Positions 36,801 through 45,977 of a stretch of 64,000 nucleotides of DNA are shown in pieces. The stretch is from CAIZGX01 sp964511555. GTDB lineage: Bacteria > Bacteroidota > Bacteroidia > Flavobacteriales_D > Sanyastnellaceae. Each line of letters starts with the position of its first letter. Position 1 is the stretch's first letter. Made by a program: the position numbers and the translations under genes. The stretch spans positions 1-64,000 of the forward strand of contig CAZEFR010000003.1 in assembly GCA_964511555.1 (NCBI GenBank), given 5' to 3'. The notes beneath the pieces were generated by a model. The model saw nothing but the letters and a program-made list of their open reading frames with translations, did not search any database and had not been told where the DNA came from.

Positions 36801-37844
36801 AATTGTTTGTTGTGCCTGACAACCGGCTTGCAAAGCCGTGCAGGTATAGGTTCCGCTGTTTGTTACTTGCGGACAAGGAATAGTTGGATTTGCGTTAATT
36901 GATGCATATGCAGGACCCGTCCACGCGACCAGCAACCCAGGTGTAGGGGTTAATCCAGAGCTCAATGTTAAAGGATTGCACACACAAACGGGGCCATTTG
37001 AGGAAACGTTCAATTGTGGTACTGGATTTACAACTACTGTTGTCGATCCTGAACATGTCGCAGCACCCGTAGCTGTAACTGTGTACAAGCCAGCATTAGC
37101 AACTTGAGCAGATGGTATAGAAACAGACTGCCCTGTTGCAGTGAATCCGTTTGGACCTGTCCATGAGTAATTGGTTGCTCCAAACGCATTTGACGCATTC
37201 AGAGTTACGGTAGCTCCAGCGCAGTTGTTGGCATTGCTAGAAGTTGCAGAGGCCGTTACAGCACAAATAGGAACACCTGAAATGCTTGTTGACGGTGGTA
37301 AAACCGTAACCGGATTTGCGTAATCACATCCGTTTCCACCCCAATTTCCCCAATAACCATCAGACGCAGCAGAGACAGACACCGATAAATTTCCGGCGGC
37401 GGCTGTGTTTGCTACAGTCAAATTAACACAAAAACTCCACGTACAATTTCCCGCATCTCCCCAATCGTTCGAAGGATTACCATCAATGGGGCCAGAAGGT
37501 CCCTCATAAAAATATCCAGGTCCTACCGGACCAACCGCTGTATTATTCGTAACTAACCAAATCCAACCCTGACCACCTGGCGCTGGTCCGCCGCAATCGG
37601 CTGGGGGCGTAACAGGGGTAACATTCGTCCAACCTGGACCTAGGTTTAAATCAAAACCTTCGAACCATTCAGCTGTTCCGCAACCACCAAATCCAGTCAT
37701 CGTGTAACACAACGTTACAACGGTTCCAGTACTGTACTGACCGTTTATCGGCTGGGGATTGAGCGTATAGGTCGTAGGTCCCGGTTGCGCTTTTGCAACA
37801 ACATAAAATAGGATAGCAAAGACGATAAATAGAAATTTTTTCAC
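33855..37844 (-). CDS. giant T9SS type B surface protein with Ig-like repeats (1329 aa)
   Basis: The signal peptide MKKFLFIVFAILFYVVAKAQ is followed by a ~180-residue N-domain (Trp/Gly-rich, GWTNVTPVTPPADCGG), Ig/PKD-like domains, and six repeats built on GGTWSGTGIxN, each with conserved cysteines and a TYTVTYxxGGxCP strand. A PKD-like pair precedes the C-terminal gliding-motility (CHU_C, type B) domain: VPNSFTPDGDGNNDVF, YSFSVYNRWGELIF and DGAYVYEIKI. Such proteins are delivered by T9SS and held at the surface, often as adhesins. It is a paralogue of the next gene, sharing the last ~350 residues closely. Cys-rich repeats suggest oxidised, protease-resistant structure outside the cell. Confidence 0.87.
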   Translation of the reverse strand: MKKFLFIVFAILFYVVAKAQPGPTTYTLNPQPINGQYSTGTVVTLCYTMTGFGGCGTAEWFEGFDLNLGPGWTNVTPVTPPADCGGPAPGGQGWIWLVTNNTAVGPVGPGYFYEGPSGPIDGNPSNDWGDAGNCTWSFCVNLTVANTAAAGNLSVSVSAASDGYWGNWGGNGCDYANPVTVLPPSTSISGVPICAVTASATSSNANNCAGATVTLNASNAFGATNYSWTGPNGFTATGQSVSIPSAQVANAGLYTVTATGAATCSGSTTVVVNPVPQLNVSSNGPVCVCNPLTLSSGLTPTPGLLVAWTGPAYASINANPTIPCPQVTNSGTYTCTALQAGCQAQQTIQVLVSPTPSAVVSPGGTYSVCAGATIPTQTITGTPANAVLGWTNTQPGIGIGATGVGTIPSFTTVNNTPASITSVITVTPTLGTCTGTPSTITITVGPSPTIIEPASNLYCDGATFAGVDWGATPSSTVVNWTNDNTGSGIPASGVGNIGSFLLNNPTLGQSLSTFTAIPSVGTCIGAPVTFTVTVAGNGDATITDIGPLCSDVGPQTIIAADPTGTWTGDGIVSTSGNTSVFDPTLVGPGQHDIYYSIPGQCGGSDGLQIEVVNVPAAFAGLDFSICEGVDTVMVGSFTNSNTGTEQFTWSPATNLSSATVSSPTLTATTTQTYTLTVNSGICASSDDIVVTVVPQSDATIIASGPYCADIPAVQLTSLQPGGTWSGTGITNSTNGTFDPAVATATPGTYTVTYSIGGFCPSTDTEDFVVWDVPDGTITPAGPFCISELPITLTAATAGGTWSGTGINNAVSGSFGSGTTPPNSYLINYNTGGNCPRDFTTTVVVNNNSDATINAIADICNNASAVALTAAQAGGTWSGPGVSGASFNPAGLVPDTYTVTYNIGGACPDSDTQDVVVLAVPDGTITPAGPFCQDALPQTLSAATAGGTWSGTGITSASNGTFGNTNTPAGDYTITYTTSGFCPQAFTESIEVIGNLNATITAAGPFCENATAQTLTAASPGGTWTGTGAITAGGQISPANLGDGTYTFTYSIDNSGCLSSDDVQVTINALPIPSFTTSATTGCSPLSVSFTNTSTPLGSSCVWYVDGDPAGSGNTFSNLFEGNSCSDIGIMITDAAGCSATITQNDVVCVVSNPSASFSWTPAEPTSGSTVFFDNMSLGGLTYLWTIDGTEFTSQDVTFPLPSAVGETLEACLEVVGAGGCMDAQCYTVSVSTSSYVYVPNSFTPDGDGNNDVFAPVVTGLSSTSRYSFSVYNRWGELIFNTEDPTDVWVGDINGGTHFAEDGAYVYEIKIQFNSGEEPFKRIGTVVLVR

Positions 37845-37898
37845 AACTTTTGGTTTAGGTCAATGGTAAGAATAAGCTCCTTATGAACAATAGACTAA

Positions 37899-37906
37899 CA
37901 AAAATA
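37899..37906 (-). promoter_or_regulatory. -7 box TATTTTTG of the 1329-aa surface protein
   Basis: Exact TAnnTTTG match on the minus strand, 54 bases before the ATG at 37844. It lies between the two giant paralogues, indicating that the second gene has its own promoter. Confidence 0.45.
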
Positions 37907-37957
37907 CAAAATAGTTGCGGCTACGAAAAATTTCTAGGTTCTGTTTTGAAAATATAA

Positions 37958-40900
37958 TTACCTAACAAGCAATATAGAGCCAACTTTTCTAAACGGCGGC
38001 TCTCCTGCTTTCATTTGAAGTGTGATCTCGTAAACATAGGCGTCCGGCTGAGCGTAATGATTTCCACCGTGCACATTGCCTGTCCAAACATCTGTAGGAT
38101 CGTTGGTTTCGAAAACAGTATCGCCCCATCGGTCGAAAACCTTAAATGAATATCGATAGTCGCTGGTTAAACCTGATATGATGGGAGCAAATACATCGTT
38201 CGTCCCATCGGCATCCGGCGTGAAAGAATTCGGAACAAAAATGAATGACTCAGAACTTATAGTTATGGTGTAACAAGCTGCGTCTGCGCATCCACCAGCT
38301 CCAACCACCTCAAGGCAAGCTAAAAATTCTCCTTCAACATTAGAAGGCACATTGTACGTTACAGTCTCTCCTGACGCGGCTTGCCCATTTACTTCCCAAT
38401 TGAAGCTTGTTCCACCTACCGATGTGTTCTCAAATGATACAACACCGTCAAAAGCTGGTTGCAGAGGAAGCCAGGTGAAAGATGCAGAGGGGTTTGGATA
38501 GGTACATACCAAATCTGAAGTTGTAATGCTTTGACTACAACCAGCGGCATCAATAACCATTATGCCAACGTCAGAACAGGAACTTCCTGTAAAAATCTGA
38601 CTGAACGTATTTCCGTTACCAACAGGCGTTCCGTCTACGTACCAAACGCAGTTCGTCCCGAGAGGGTTTGAGGTGTTTGTGAATGTCACCGATAATGGCG
38701 AACAGCCCTCTGTTACACTCGTTGTAAAATTCGGTTCTGGAAGAGCATTTACAGTAACTTGAACGTTATCGCTGCTTAGGCAGCCATTGTTGTCAATATC
38801 GTAATTAAAAGTGAATGTTCCAGGACCTAAAACACTTGGAGAAATTTGTCCATTTGTTGAAATTACACCTGTTCCGCTCCAAACGCCCCCGACAGTTGCT
38901 GCCAATAAATTAAACGGAGAGTCGTCTTCACAAAACGGTCCCGCCGAGGCAATTGTAGCATCTAAATTCTCTATAACCTGTATGATTTGATTGAAAGCCT
39001 GTGAACATTGTCCGGGAGTTGTGTACGTGATCGTATAGTTTCCGGCTGGGGTATTAGCCGCTCCAAATGTACCATTGGCTGCACTTGTAATTCCCGTCCC
39101 ACTCCAAACCCCTCCTGCGCTTGCCGCGGCTAATGTTTGTGGCAAGGCTTCTTGACAGAACGGTCCAGCAGGAGTGATTGTCCCATCGGGAACAGGCAAC
39201 ACAACAACTTCTTGAGTGTCTGAATCTGGACATGCGCCACCTATCGAATAAGTGAGTGTGTATGTTCCTGGAATTACTGTGTTCGGTGAAAAGGTTCCTG
39301 TTGAACTCACTCCCTGCCCGCTCCATGTTCCTCCGGCGTCAACAGCAGACATATTAAAAGCTGGTGCGTCATTGCACACATCTGCAACTGCGGTAATTGT
39401 AGCGTCAACATTCTCGTTCACAACTACCGTGGTTGTGTTCGCTTCAGAACAGTTACCTTGAGTAGTATAAGTGATGGTGTATGAATTCGCGGGGAGAGAA
39501 GTAGATCCGAATGATCCAGAAGCTGGATCGTTTACTCCTGTGCCGCTCCATGTTCCCCCGGTGCTGGCGGCGGCTAAGGTAATTGGCAAATCAGCCTGAC
39601 AAAACGGTCCAACCGCAGTAATGGTTCCATCATAAACTTCATAGATTGTTATATCCTGCGTGTCTGTGCTCGGACAAGCCCCGGGAATAGTATACGTTAT
39701 CGTTTGTGTTCCCGCGTTTGCGGCGCTCGGGTCAAATGTTCCGTTAATTGGGTCTGTAATGCCTGGTCCACTCCAGGTTCCGCCCGAATCTGCAGAGGTT
39801 AAATTAAACGGAGCAACATCAGCGCACAAAGGTGCAACGTCGGAAATTGTCGCATCTACATTCGCATTAACAACAATAGTTTCATTGAAAACGCGCGGGC
39901 AACTTCCTGCAGTGGTATAGGTGACAACGTATGAATTTCCAGCTAACAACGTTGACCCAAAACTTCCAGTTGAAGCATTGTTAATTCCTGTTCCTGTCCA
40001 CGCTCCTCCTGCACTTGCGGCTATTAACGTAAATGGAAGGTCCGCTTGACAAAACGGTCCGGCTGGGGTAATGGTACCATCAAAAACTTCATAAACTTCT
40101 ATGGTTTGAGTGTCAGTATCCGGGCAAGCGCCAGCAATCGTGTACGTAATGGTTTGAACTCCTGCGGTAACCGCTGCCGGATCAAACGTTCCTAATGTTG
40201 CATCGGTTATTCCATTACCACTCCAAACACCGCCCAAATCAGCGCCAACAAAAGTTATTGAAGGGGCATCTGCACAGATGTTCGCTTGCGGTGTAATTGT
40301 TGCATCTACATTCGCGTTCACTACAACTGTTTCTGTAAAATCGTTTGGACAGTTTCCGCCTGTGTTATAAGTAACGGTGTAAGTGTTCGCAGCAAGTGCT
40401 GCTGACCCGAAGCTTCCGGTAGATGCATTGTTTATTCCTGTTCCACTCCAAGTGCCGCCTGTTGACGCTGCTGATAATGTAATTGGTAAGTCTGATTGGC
40501 AAAAAGGTCCAACAGGGGTAATTGTTCCATCAGGAACGGCATTTATCACAATTACCTGGGTATCCGTGCTCGGACAAGGCCCTCCGATTGAATATGTGAT
40601 TGTATTGTTACCCGTATTTGCATTCGCTGGGCTGAAGGCTCCTGTTGCGGCGTTTGTAATTCCTGGTCCACTCCAAGTTCCTCCTGTTTGAGCCGCGGTT
40701 AAAATCACAGGAGCAACATCGGCGCAATAAGGACCTGCTGCAGAAATAGTAGCATTGGTGTTTGCATTAACAACAATGTTCGCCGTGAATACCTGAGAGC
40801 AGTTTCCGCCAGTATTATAGGTTACAGTGTACGTGTTAGCAGGAAGTGCTGCCGAACCGAAACTTCCGGTAGACGCATTGTTTATTCCTGTTCCACTCCA

Positions 40901-43630
40901 CGTCCCGCCTGTTGAAGCTGCCGTTAGCGTGAATGGCAGGTCTGATTGACAAAACGGACCAGCGGGCGTTATTGTTCCGTCTGGTAATGAGTTTACAACA
41001 ATTACTTGCGTGTCCGTGCTTGGGCAAGGTCCCCCAATTGAATACGTGATGGTGTTGTTACCTGTGTTTGCATTCGCTGGGTTGAAAGCTCCTGTTGTGG
41101 CGTTTGTAATTCCCGGTCCACTCCACGTCCCGCCTGTTTGAGCCGCGGTTAGCACAACAGGTGCATCATCTGAACAAAACGGTCCCGCAGAATTAATGGT
41201 GGCGTTTGAATTCGCGTTTACCACAATGTTTTGGTTAAACACTCGAGGACAGTTTCCAGCAGTAGTGTAAGTTATTGCATAGGTATTTGCTGCTAGTGAA
41301 GGAGATCCAAAATTTCCTGTAGACGTATTGTTAATTCCTGTTCCACTCCAAATTCCTCCGGGGGTTGCCGCTGTTAACGTTACTGGAAGGGCCGATTGAC
41401 AATGTGGTCCTGACGGTGTTATTGCTCCATTCGGAACAGCATTTATGACAATAACTTCAGTATCGGTGCTAGGACAAGAACCGCCTATCGAATACGTAAT
41501 TGTGTTGTTTCCCACATTCGCAAGTGCCGGATTGAAAGCTCCCGTGGTCGCATTTGTTATTCCAGGACCACTCCACGTTCCACCGGTCTGAGCTGCAGAC
41601 AGAACTACAGGAGCAACGTCGGCACAATAAGGGCCCGCAGCGGTAATTGTAGCGTTACTTTGAGGCAACATGGTAACAACCACATTATCTGATGAACTGC
41701 AAATTCCTGAGGTTACGGTCAAAACATACGTCTGCGAGCTGTTTGCAGTGTAGGTTGGTGAAAGCGTTGTTGTTCCGGTAAGGTTCGTCGTTGGCGTCCA
41801 GGCAAATGTTTCGTTACCCGTATTGGAATTGGTGAATGAACCGTTCAAATTTACCGTCTGACCCTGACAAACACTTTGGTTTAATCCGGCATTCACTAAA
41901 GGAACATTAATAATCTGAACCTGTGACACATCTGAAGAAGGACATTGGTTTGGAAGATTTAATGTGTAAGTAATTGTGTGAGTTCCGGCACCAGCAGTCA
42001 GCGGGTTAAATAAACCGTTCGAAGTATTAATAATTCCCGGTCCACTCCAAATGCCTCCGGGGGTAGCTGCTGAAAAGGTCTGAAATCCTGCATTTGAGCA
42101 TAGGGGGCCAATATCTGTTATGATCGCTGACGGGGCATTATTCACAGTTATGTTGAATGTAACGGGGTTGCCAACACACGCTCCCTGCGCGGGTGTTGCA
42201 GTGATCGTGGAGACTGTTTGGTTCGTCACTTGAGCAGCAACAAACGATGGAATAGCTCCGGTGCCTGATGCCAATATTCCTGTAGCCGTATTGTTGTTCG
42301 ACCATGTCACGGTTGTCGTTGGGCTGCTCGTTGACCATGCGGTAGAAGGCACAATAGCACCCTCACAAAAAGTACTGGAAACAGGAGTAACAATTGTAGG
42401 TATTGGATTCACTGTAATCGTGAAATTACTTCCGGCTCCATTGCATGTTCCTAAACTAGAAGCTACGGAAATCGTTGCTGTTACTGGAACAGATGAATTG
42501 TTCGTGGCCACAAAAGAAGGCAACCCTGCAGCTCCTGATGCTGCTAATCCAATGCTTGGTTGATTGTTAGTCCACGTATAAGTTGCCGTGGAAGGTGTAC
42601 CTGTAAACGTTTGTGCCGCCACTGTTGCTCCTGAACAAACGGTAATCGGCGGAACTGGAGTTATGGCAGTAGCCGGGGTAACAACTACGGGGATAATTTG
42701 CTGCGCCTGACATCCGTTCTGAAGAACAGTAACCGTGTAGTTTCCTGAATTACTTAATTGCGCACTCGCAATTGTTGGGTTCGGATTCAATGCGGCAAAG
42801 GATGGGCCTGTCCAAGCCACCAACGCACCGGGGGGTGCACCCGAAGTGAATATAATGGGACTTCCTACACACACCGGACTATTTGTTGTCGGATTCATTG
42901 TTGGAGTAGCGTTCACAACAACTGTGGTAGAACCCGTACATGTGGCTGCTCCTGTGGCTGTAACAGTGTAAACGCCAGCCATAGAGGCGTTGCAATTGGG
43001 AATAGTAACATTTTGTCCCGTCGCTGTAAATCCGTTCGGACCCGTCCATGAATATCCAGTCGCACCGGTAGCAGCAGTGGCGTTCAGCGTAATTGTCGTG
43101 CCTGTGCAATAAGGACCCAAATTCGAGGCAGATACAGCACAAACAGGAACACAAGTCAGACTTCCTCCTCCGGCAGCTTCAGAAATACTAACGTTTCCGG
43201 TGCATCCGCCAAAGTTTGTAAACAACATGATAAAAATTTGTCCTGCGGTTGCAGGGGGCAGGGTAAAAGTATTTCCTGCCGCAGCTGAGAAACTGCAACT
43301 TACAGGGGCCGCGGTTAAGCCAGCGCATGCCGCAGACAACGAATTGAAGGGTCCCCAAACGGCATAATCCTGGTCACATGGAGCCGTCTGGTTGATAGTA
43401 ATTGCGCCGGTAGAACCGACAGTTAGCGTAAACCATGAAGGATTCGGCTGGCTGCCTAAACAACCGTAGTTATTACCTGCAGGAACAGTACCCCCAAGGG
43501 TTGCGGGAAACGTAGTCGCAGTCCCGGAACATATTGGTGTAGCTCCAAGGCAATTCGCTCCTTGCCCAAAAGACTCAAATGAGCAAATGGATATGAAAAA
43601 AACTAACAAAAAACCTAAATGCTTTTTCAC
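37958..43630 (-). CDS. giant T9SS type B surface protein with 14 Ig-like repeats (1890 aa)
   Basis: The signal peptide MKKHLGFLLVFFISICSFES is followed by a PPC-like N-domain (NPSWFTLTVGSTGAITINQT), Ig/PKD-like domains and fourteen GGxWSGxGI repeats. In the central part two alternating repeat types (one with PGITNATTGAFNPA and SIGGPCPSTDTQ, the other with TGINNASTGSFGSA and CPxxF) form 150-residue pairs. The C-terminus is a type B sorting domain (VPNSFTPDADGTNDVF, DAYVYEITLQ). The predicted role is surface adhesin or matrix protein. The middle repeats are almost identical at DNA level, showing recent unequal exchange or gene conversion. The repeat number may differ between strains and be mis-assembled. 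Confidence 0.87.
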   Translation of the reverse strand: MKKHLGFLLVFFISICSFESFGQGANCLGATPICSGTATTFPATLGGTVPAGNNYGCLGSQPNPSWFTLTVGSTGAITINQTAPCDQDYAVWGPFNSLSAACAGLTAAPVSCSFSAAAGNTFTLPPATAGQIFIMLFTNFGGCTGNVSISEAAGGGSLTCVPVCAVSASNLGPYCTGTTITLNATAATGATGYSWTGPNGFTATGQNVTIPNCNASMAGVYTVTATGAATCTGSTTVVVNATPTMNPTTNSPVCVGSPIIFTSGAPPGALVAWTGPSFAALNPNPTIASAQLSNSGNYTVTVLQNGCQAQQIIPVVVTPATAITPVPPITVCSGATVAAQTFTGTPSTATYTWTNNQPSIGLAASGAAGLPSFVATNNSSVPVTATISVASSLGTCNGAGSNFTITVNPIPTIVTPVSSTFCEGAIVPSTAWSTSSPTTTVTWSNNNTATGILASGTGAIPSFVAAQVTNQTVSTITATPAQGACVGNPVTFNITVNNAPSAIITDIGPLCSNAGFQTFSAATPGGIWSGPGIINTSNGLFNPLTAGAGTHTITYTLNLPNQCPSSDVSQVQIINVPLVNAGLNQSVCQGQTVNLNGSFTNSNTGNETFAWTPTTNLTGTTTLSPTYTANSSQTYVLTVTSGICSSSDNVVVTMLPQSNATITAAGPYCADVAPVVLSAAQTGGTWSGPGITNATTGAFNPALANVGNNTITYSIGGSCPSTDTEVIVINAVPNGAITPSGPHCQSALPVTLTAATPGGIWSGTGINNTSTGNFGSPSLAANTYAITYTTAGNCPRVFNQNIVVNANSNATINSAGPFCSDDAPVVLTAAQTGGTWSGPGITNATTGAFNPANANTGNNTITYSIGGPCPSTDTQVIVVNSLPDGTITPAGPFCQSDLPFTLTAASTGGTWSGTGINNASTGSFGSAALPANTYTVTYNTGGNCSQVFTANIVVNANTNATISAAGPYCADVAPVILTAAQTGGTWSGPGITNAATGAFSPANANTGNNTITYSIGGPCPSTDTQVIVINAVPDGTITPVGPFCQSDLPITLSAASTGGTWSGTGINNASTGSFGSAALAANTYTVTYNTGGNCPNDFTETVVVNANVDATITPQANICADAPSITFVGADLGGVWSGNGITDATLGTFDPAAVTAGVQTITYTIAGACPDTDTQTIEVYEVFDGTITPAGPFCQADLPFTLIAASAGGAWTGTGINNASTGSFGSTLLAGNSYVVTYTTAGSCPRVFNETIVVNANVDATISDVAPLCADVAPFNLTSADSGGTWSGPGITDPINGTFDPSAANAGTQTITYTIPGACPSTDTQDITIYEVYDGTITAVGPFCQADLPITLAAASTGGTWSGTGVNDPASGSFGSTSLPANSYTITYTTQGNCSEANTTTVVVNENVDATITAVADVCNDAPAFNMSAVDAGGTWSGQGVSSTGTFSPNTVIPGTYTLTYSIGGACPDSDTQEVVVLPVPDGTITPAGPFCQEALPQTLAAASAGGVWSGTGITSAANGTFGAANTPAGNYTITYTTPGQCSQAFNQIIQVIENLDATIASAGPFCEDDSPFNLLAATVGGVWSGTGVISTNGQISPSVLGPGTFTFNYDIDNNGCLSSDNVQVTVNALPEPNFTTSVTEGCSPLSVTFTNTSNPLGTNCVWYVDGTPVGNGNTFSQIFTGSSCSDVGIMVIDAAGCSQSITTSDLVCTYPNPSASFTWLPLQPAFDGVVSFENTSVGGTSFNWEVNGQAASGETVTYNVPSNVEGEFLACLEVVGAGGCADAACYTITISSESFIFVPNSFTPDADGTNDVFAPIISGLTSDYRYSFKVFDRWGDTVFETNDPTDVWTGNVHGGNHYAQPDAYVYEITLQMKAGEPPFRKVGSILLVR
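39301..41560 (-). repeat. 450-base higher-order tandem repeat inside the 1890-aa protein gene
   Basis: Equivalent positions recur at exactly 450-base steps: one anchor (TTGTAATTCC-like) near 39301, 39751, 40201, 40651, 41101 and 41551, and a second (GCATTGTTTATTCCTG-like) near 39521, 39971, 40421, 40871 and 41321. Copies at 40380-40700 and 40830-41150 are the most alike. Each 450-base unit encodes 150 residues, two Ig-like repeats. Confidence 0.9.
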
Positions 43631-43699
43631 TGGGTGACTTTTTATGTTTGGTAGCTAAAGCAAAAACATCATTCTTTCTTTGAACCTTAAGGTCTTTCG

Positions 43700-43730
43700 C
43701 AAATATAAAATACATTGAGCCTACTCACAA
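43700..43730 (-). promoter_or_regulatory. promoter of the 1890-aa surface protein (TTG-N20-TATATTTG)
   Basis: TATATTTG (43707-43700) is preceded 20 bases upstream by TTG, giving both -33 and -7 elements of the Bacteroidota promoter. It is 69 bases before the ATG at 43630. The rest of the 269-base divergent region up to rpoN is AT-rich with no further recognisable site except the rpoN box. Confidence 0.6.
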
Positions 43731-43884
43731 CGATTCTCTTGACTAAATAACGGCCTTCTTACGCTCAAGAATTTGAATACAAAATCGCAATACGTTTAAT
43801 AGCGAAAAGAAACTTTCGATTTACAATTTTAGAGCGATTAAAACATCTAACCTTGTTTTTTTTAAATTTAAGAAGCATTCCCCC

Positions 43885-43892
43885 TAATTTTG
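43885..43892 (+). promoter_or_regulatory. -7 box TAATTTTG of rpoN
   Basis: Exact TAnnTTTG match seven bases before the rpoN ATG at 43900, predicting a leaderless or nearly leaderless message. Confidence 0.5.
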
Positions 43893-43899
43893 ATGCGTT

Positions 43900-45348
43900 A
43901 TGTTAAAACAAGGGCTTCAACTAAAACTACAACAGCGACTTTCCCCTCAACAAATTCAGTTGATGAAGATGCTTCAAATTCCAACAATGGAATTAGAGCA
44001 GCGCATTAAAGAAGAAATGGAAAGCAATCCTGCGCTTGAAGAAGGAGAGGAAGAGAGAGAGGAAAGCGAACGAGATGAAGACAATAACGAAGAGGAAAGT
44101 GACAGTCAAGAAGTAGATTTCGACTTCTCAGAATATCTCTCAGACGACGATGTTCCTGATTACAAACTCAGCATAAATAACAACTCTGCAGACCAAGAAG
44201 ATAGAGATGTTCCGATAGGGGCGGGGAAGACATTTCACGATTTACTTTATGCTCAAATTGGACTTCGCGATTTGGATGATGAGCAGATTCAGCTTGCAGA
44301 ATACATCATTGGTAACCTAGATGACAACGGATATCTTAGAAGAGAGTTACAGGCCGTGGCAAATGACCTTTCTTTCTCTTCCAACATAATTACTTCTGTC
44401 CCTGAATTAGAAGAGGTTTTGAAGGAAATACAAGAGTTAGATCCAGCCGGTGTGGGAGCAAGAGACTTACGCGAATGCCTCTACATTCAACTGAAACGAC
44501 AAGAGAAAAATTCAGCAACAGTCGAGCTGGCAAAAGTTATCATTCAAAAACACTTCGAAGAGTTTACGAAGAAACACTACGATAAAATTGCGAAAAAACT
44601 TGGTATATCAGATGAAGAATTAAAACCTTCGATAGAACTTATACTGCACCTGAATCCTAAACCCGGAAATAGCATGCAAGAATCTAGTCGAACGGTACAA
44701 CACGTTACTCCTGATTTCATGCTGGTGGTGGAAAATGACGAGTTGAGACTCCAACTCAATTCTCGAAACGCCCCCGAATTGAAAATAAGTCGCGAATACA
44801 AGGGCATGTTAGATCATTATGCCAAGCTTAAAACGAAAGATGAAAAAGCAAAAGAAGCCCTTCAATTCGTAAAGCAAAAAATCGAAAGCGCAAAGTGGTT
44901 CATTGATGCCATTCAACAAAGAAATCAGACGCTCATGATTTGTATGGAAGCCATTCTTACCATGCAGCGCGAATTCTTCCTTTCCGGAGATGAAACCAAG
45001 TTGAAACCCATGATTTTGAAAGACATTGCAGACCGGGTAAACATGGATATTTCAACCATTAGCCGCATGGCGAATAGCAAATACATTCAAACGCCTTACG
45101 GAACTTATTTGTTGAAATACTTCTTCGCTGAGAGTCTTTCAACCGATGACGGAGAAGAAGTGAGTTCTCGTGAGGTAAAACAAATTTTAAAAGACGCCAT
45201 ATCCTCTGAGGAGAAAAAGAAACCACTGACAGATGAAAAACTTGGCAAATTACTGAATTCAAAAGGTTACAACATCGCAAGAAGAACTGTTGCAAAATAC
45301 CGCGAACAACTTGGCATTCCGGTGGCGAGATTAAGAAAGGAAATGTAA
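43900..45348 (+). CDS. rpoN: RNA polymerase sigma-54 factor RpoN
   Basis: A 482-residue sigma-54. Region I is the glutamine/leucine-rich start (LKQGLQLKLQQRLSPQQIQL) that contacts enhancer-binding proteins. An acidic region II with runs of Glu/Asp spans about residues 46-85. The core-binding domain follows, and the RpoN box ARRTVAKYR is at residues 460-468, which recognises the -24 promoter element. It directs transcription that needs AAA+ activators; none is encoded in the window. The stop and the start of the following PAP2-like gene overlap by one base (TAATG). Confidence 0.96.
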   Translation: MLKQGLQLKLQQRLSPQQIQLMKMLQIPTMELEQRIKEEMESNPALEEGEEEREESERDEDNNEEESDSQEVDFDFSEYLSDDDVPDYKLSINNNSADQEDRDVPIGAGKTFHDLLYAQIGLRDLDDEQIQLAEYIIGNLDDNGYLRRELQAVANDLSFSSNIITSVPELEEVLKEIQELDPAGVGARDLRECLYIQLKRQEKNSATVELAKVIIQKHFEEFTKKHYDKIAKKLGISDEELKPSIELILHLNPKPGNSMQESSRTVQHVTPDFMLVVENDELRLQLNSRNAPELKISREYKGMLDHYAKLKTKDEKAKEALQFVKQKIESAKWFIDAIQQRNQTLMICMEAILTMQREFFLSGDETKLKPMILKDIADRVNMDISTISRMANSKYIQTPYGTYLLKYFFAESLSTDDGEEVSSREVKQILKDAISSEEKKKPLTDEKLGKLLNSKGYNIARRTVAKYREQLGIPVARLRKEM

Positions 45349-45977
45349 TGAGAGAAAAATTTATTATTAAGTTTTCGAAATTTCTATCGCTGATTTTCCA
45401 CCCGCTTGGAATGCCCATGGTCATATACCTCCTTGTTCGTTGGATAGACCCCTACTACATTGCTCCCGTGGAAGCAGACTATTTTGTTTTCCTTCTGCTT
45501 ACCATTAACATTTTCGCCCCGGCGGCCAGCATTTTAATCATGATTAAATTCAAAATGGTCTCTTCCATAGATCTGCATGATCGCAAAGAAAGGTGGGCGC
45601 CATACTTATTGGTTATTCTGTATTATTTGCTCTCCTATGCCTTGCTCCGCTATTACGGACCGGCGCTTCCAACAGAAGTGTTCTCATTTATTCTTTCCGT
45701 CATTGTTTCTCTCCTCCTTTCCCTCGGAATTAATTTCTTCTGGAAAATAAGTGTTCACATGCTCGGACAAGGCGGCGTTTTCGGATCACTTATTAGTCTT
45801 AGTATTCTGCACCGTGCAGACGTCTCCGTTATCATTATAGCATGCCTTCTGATGGCCGCTCTAACTGGTTTTTCGAGGCTCCGCTTGAACGCACACACTC
45901 ATCAACAAGTGTATGCTGGATTCGTACTTGGAATGGTTTGTAATATTATTATTCTTTGCGGAGAATGGTTTATTTAA
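45348..45977 (+). CDS. PAP2-like integral membrane protein
   Basis: A 209-residue protein with about six membrane helices. The C-terminal segments KISVHMLGQGGVFGSLISL and TGFSRLRLNAHTHQQVYAGF lie where PAP2 phosphatases have PSGH and SRxxxxxHxxxD motifs. The SR and His are kept, but the PSGH motif reads SVHM and the last Asp is Gln. The first motif KxxxxxxRP is only partly seen (HDRKERWAP). It may be a lipid phosphatase-like protein with altered chemistry, or a non-catalytic relative. It overlaps rpoN by one base and the convergent galE by eight. Confidence 0.65.
   Translation: MREKFIIKFSKFLSLIFHPLGMPMVIYLLVRWIDPYYIAPVEADYFVFLLLTINIFAPAASILIMIKFKMVSSIDLHDRKERWAPYLLVILYYLLSYALLRYYGPALPTEVFSFILSVIVSLLLSLGINFFWKISVHMLGQGGVFGSLISLSILHRADVSVIIIACLLMAALTGFSRLRLNAHTHQQVYAGFVLGMVCNIIILCGEWFI

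Noticed and set aside
39301..41560. Regular repeats that at first suggested a CRISPR or satellite array
   Set aside because: The 450-base period is in frame, the units are coding Ig-like domains, and there are no short identical repeats with unique spacers.
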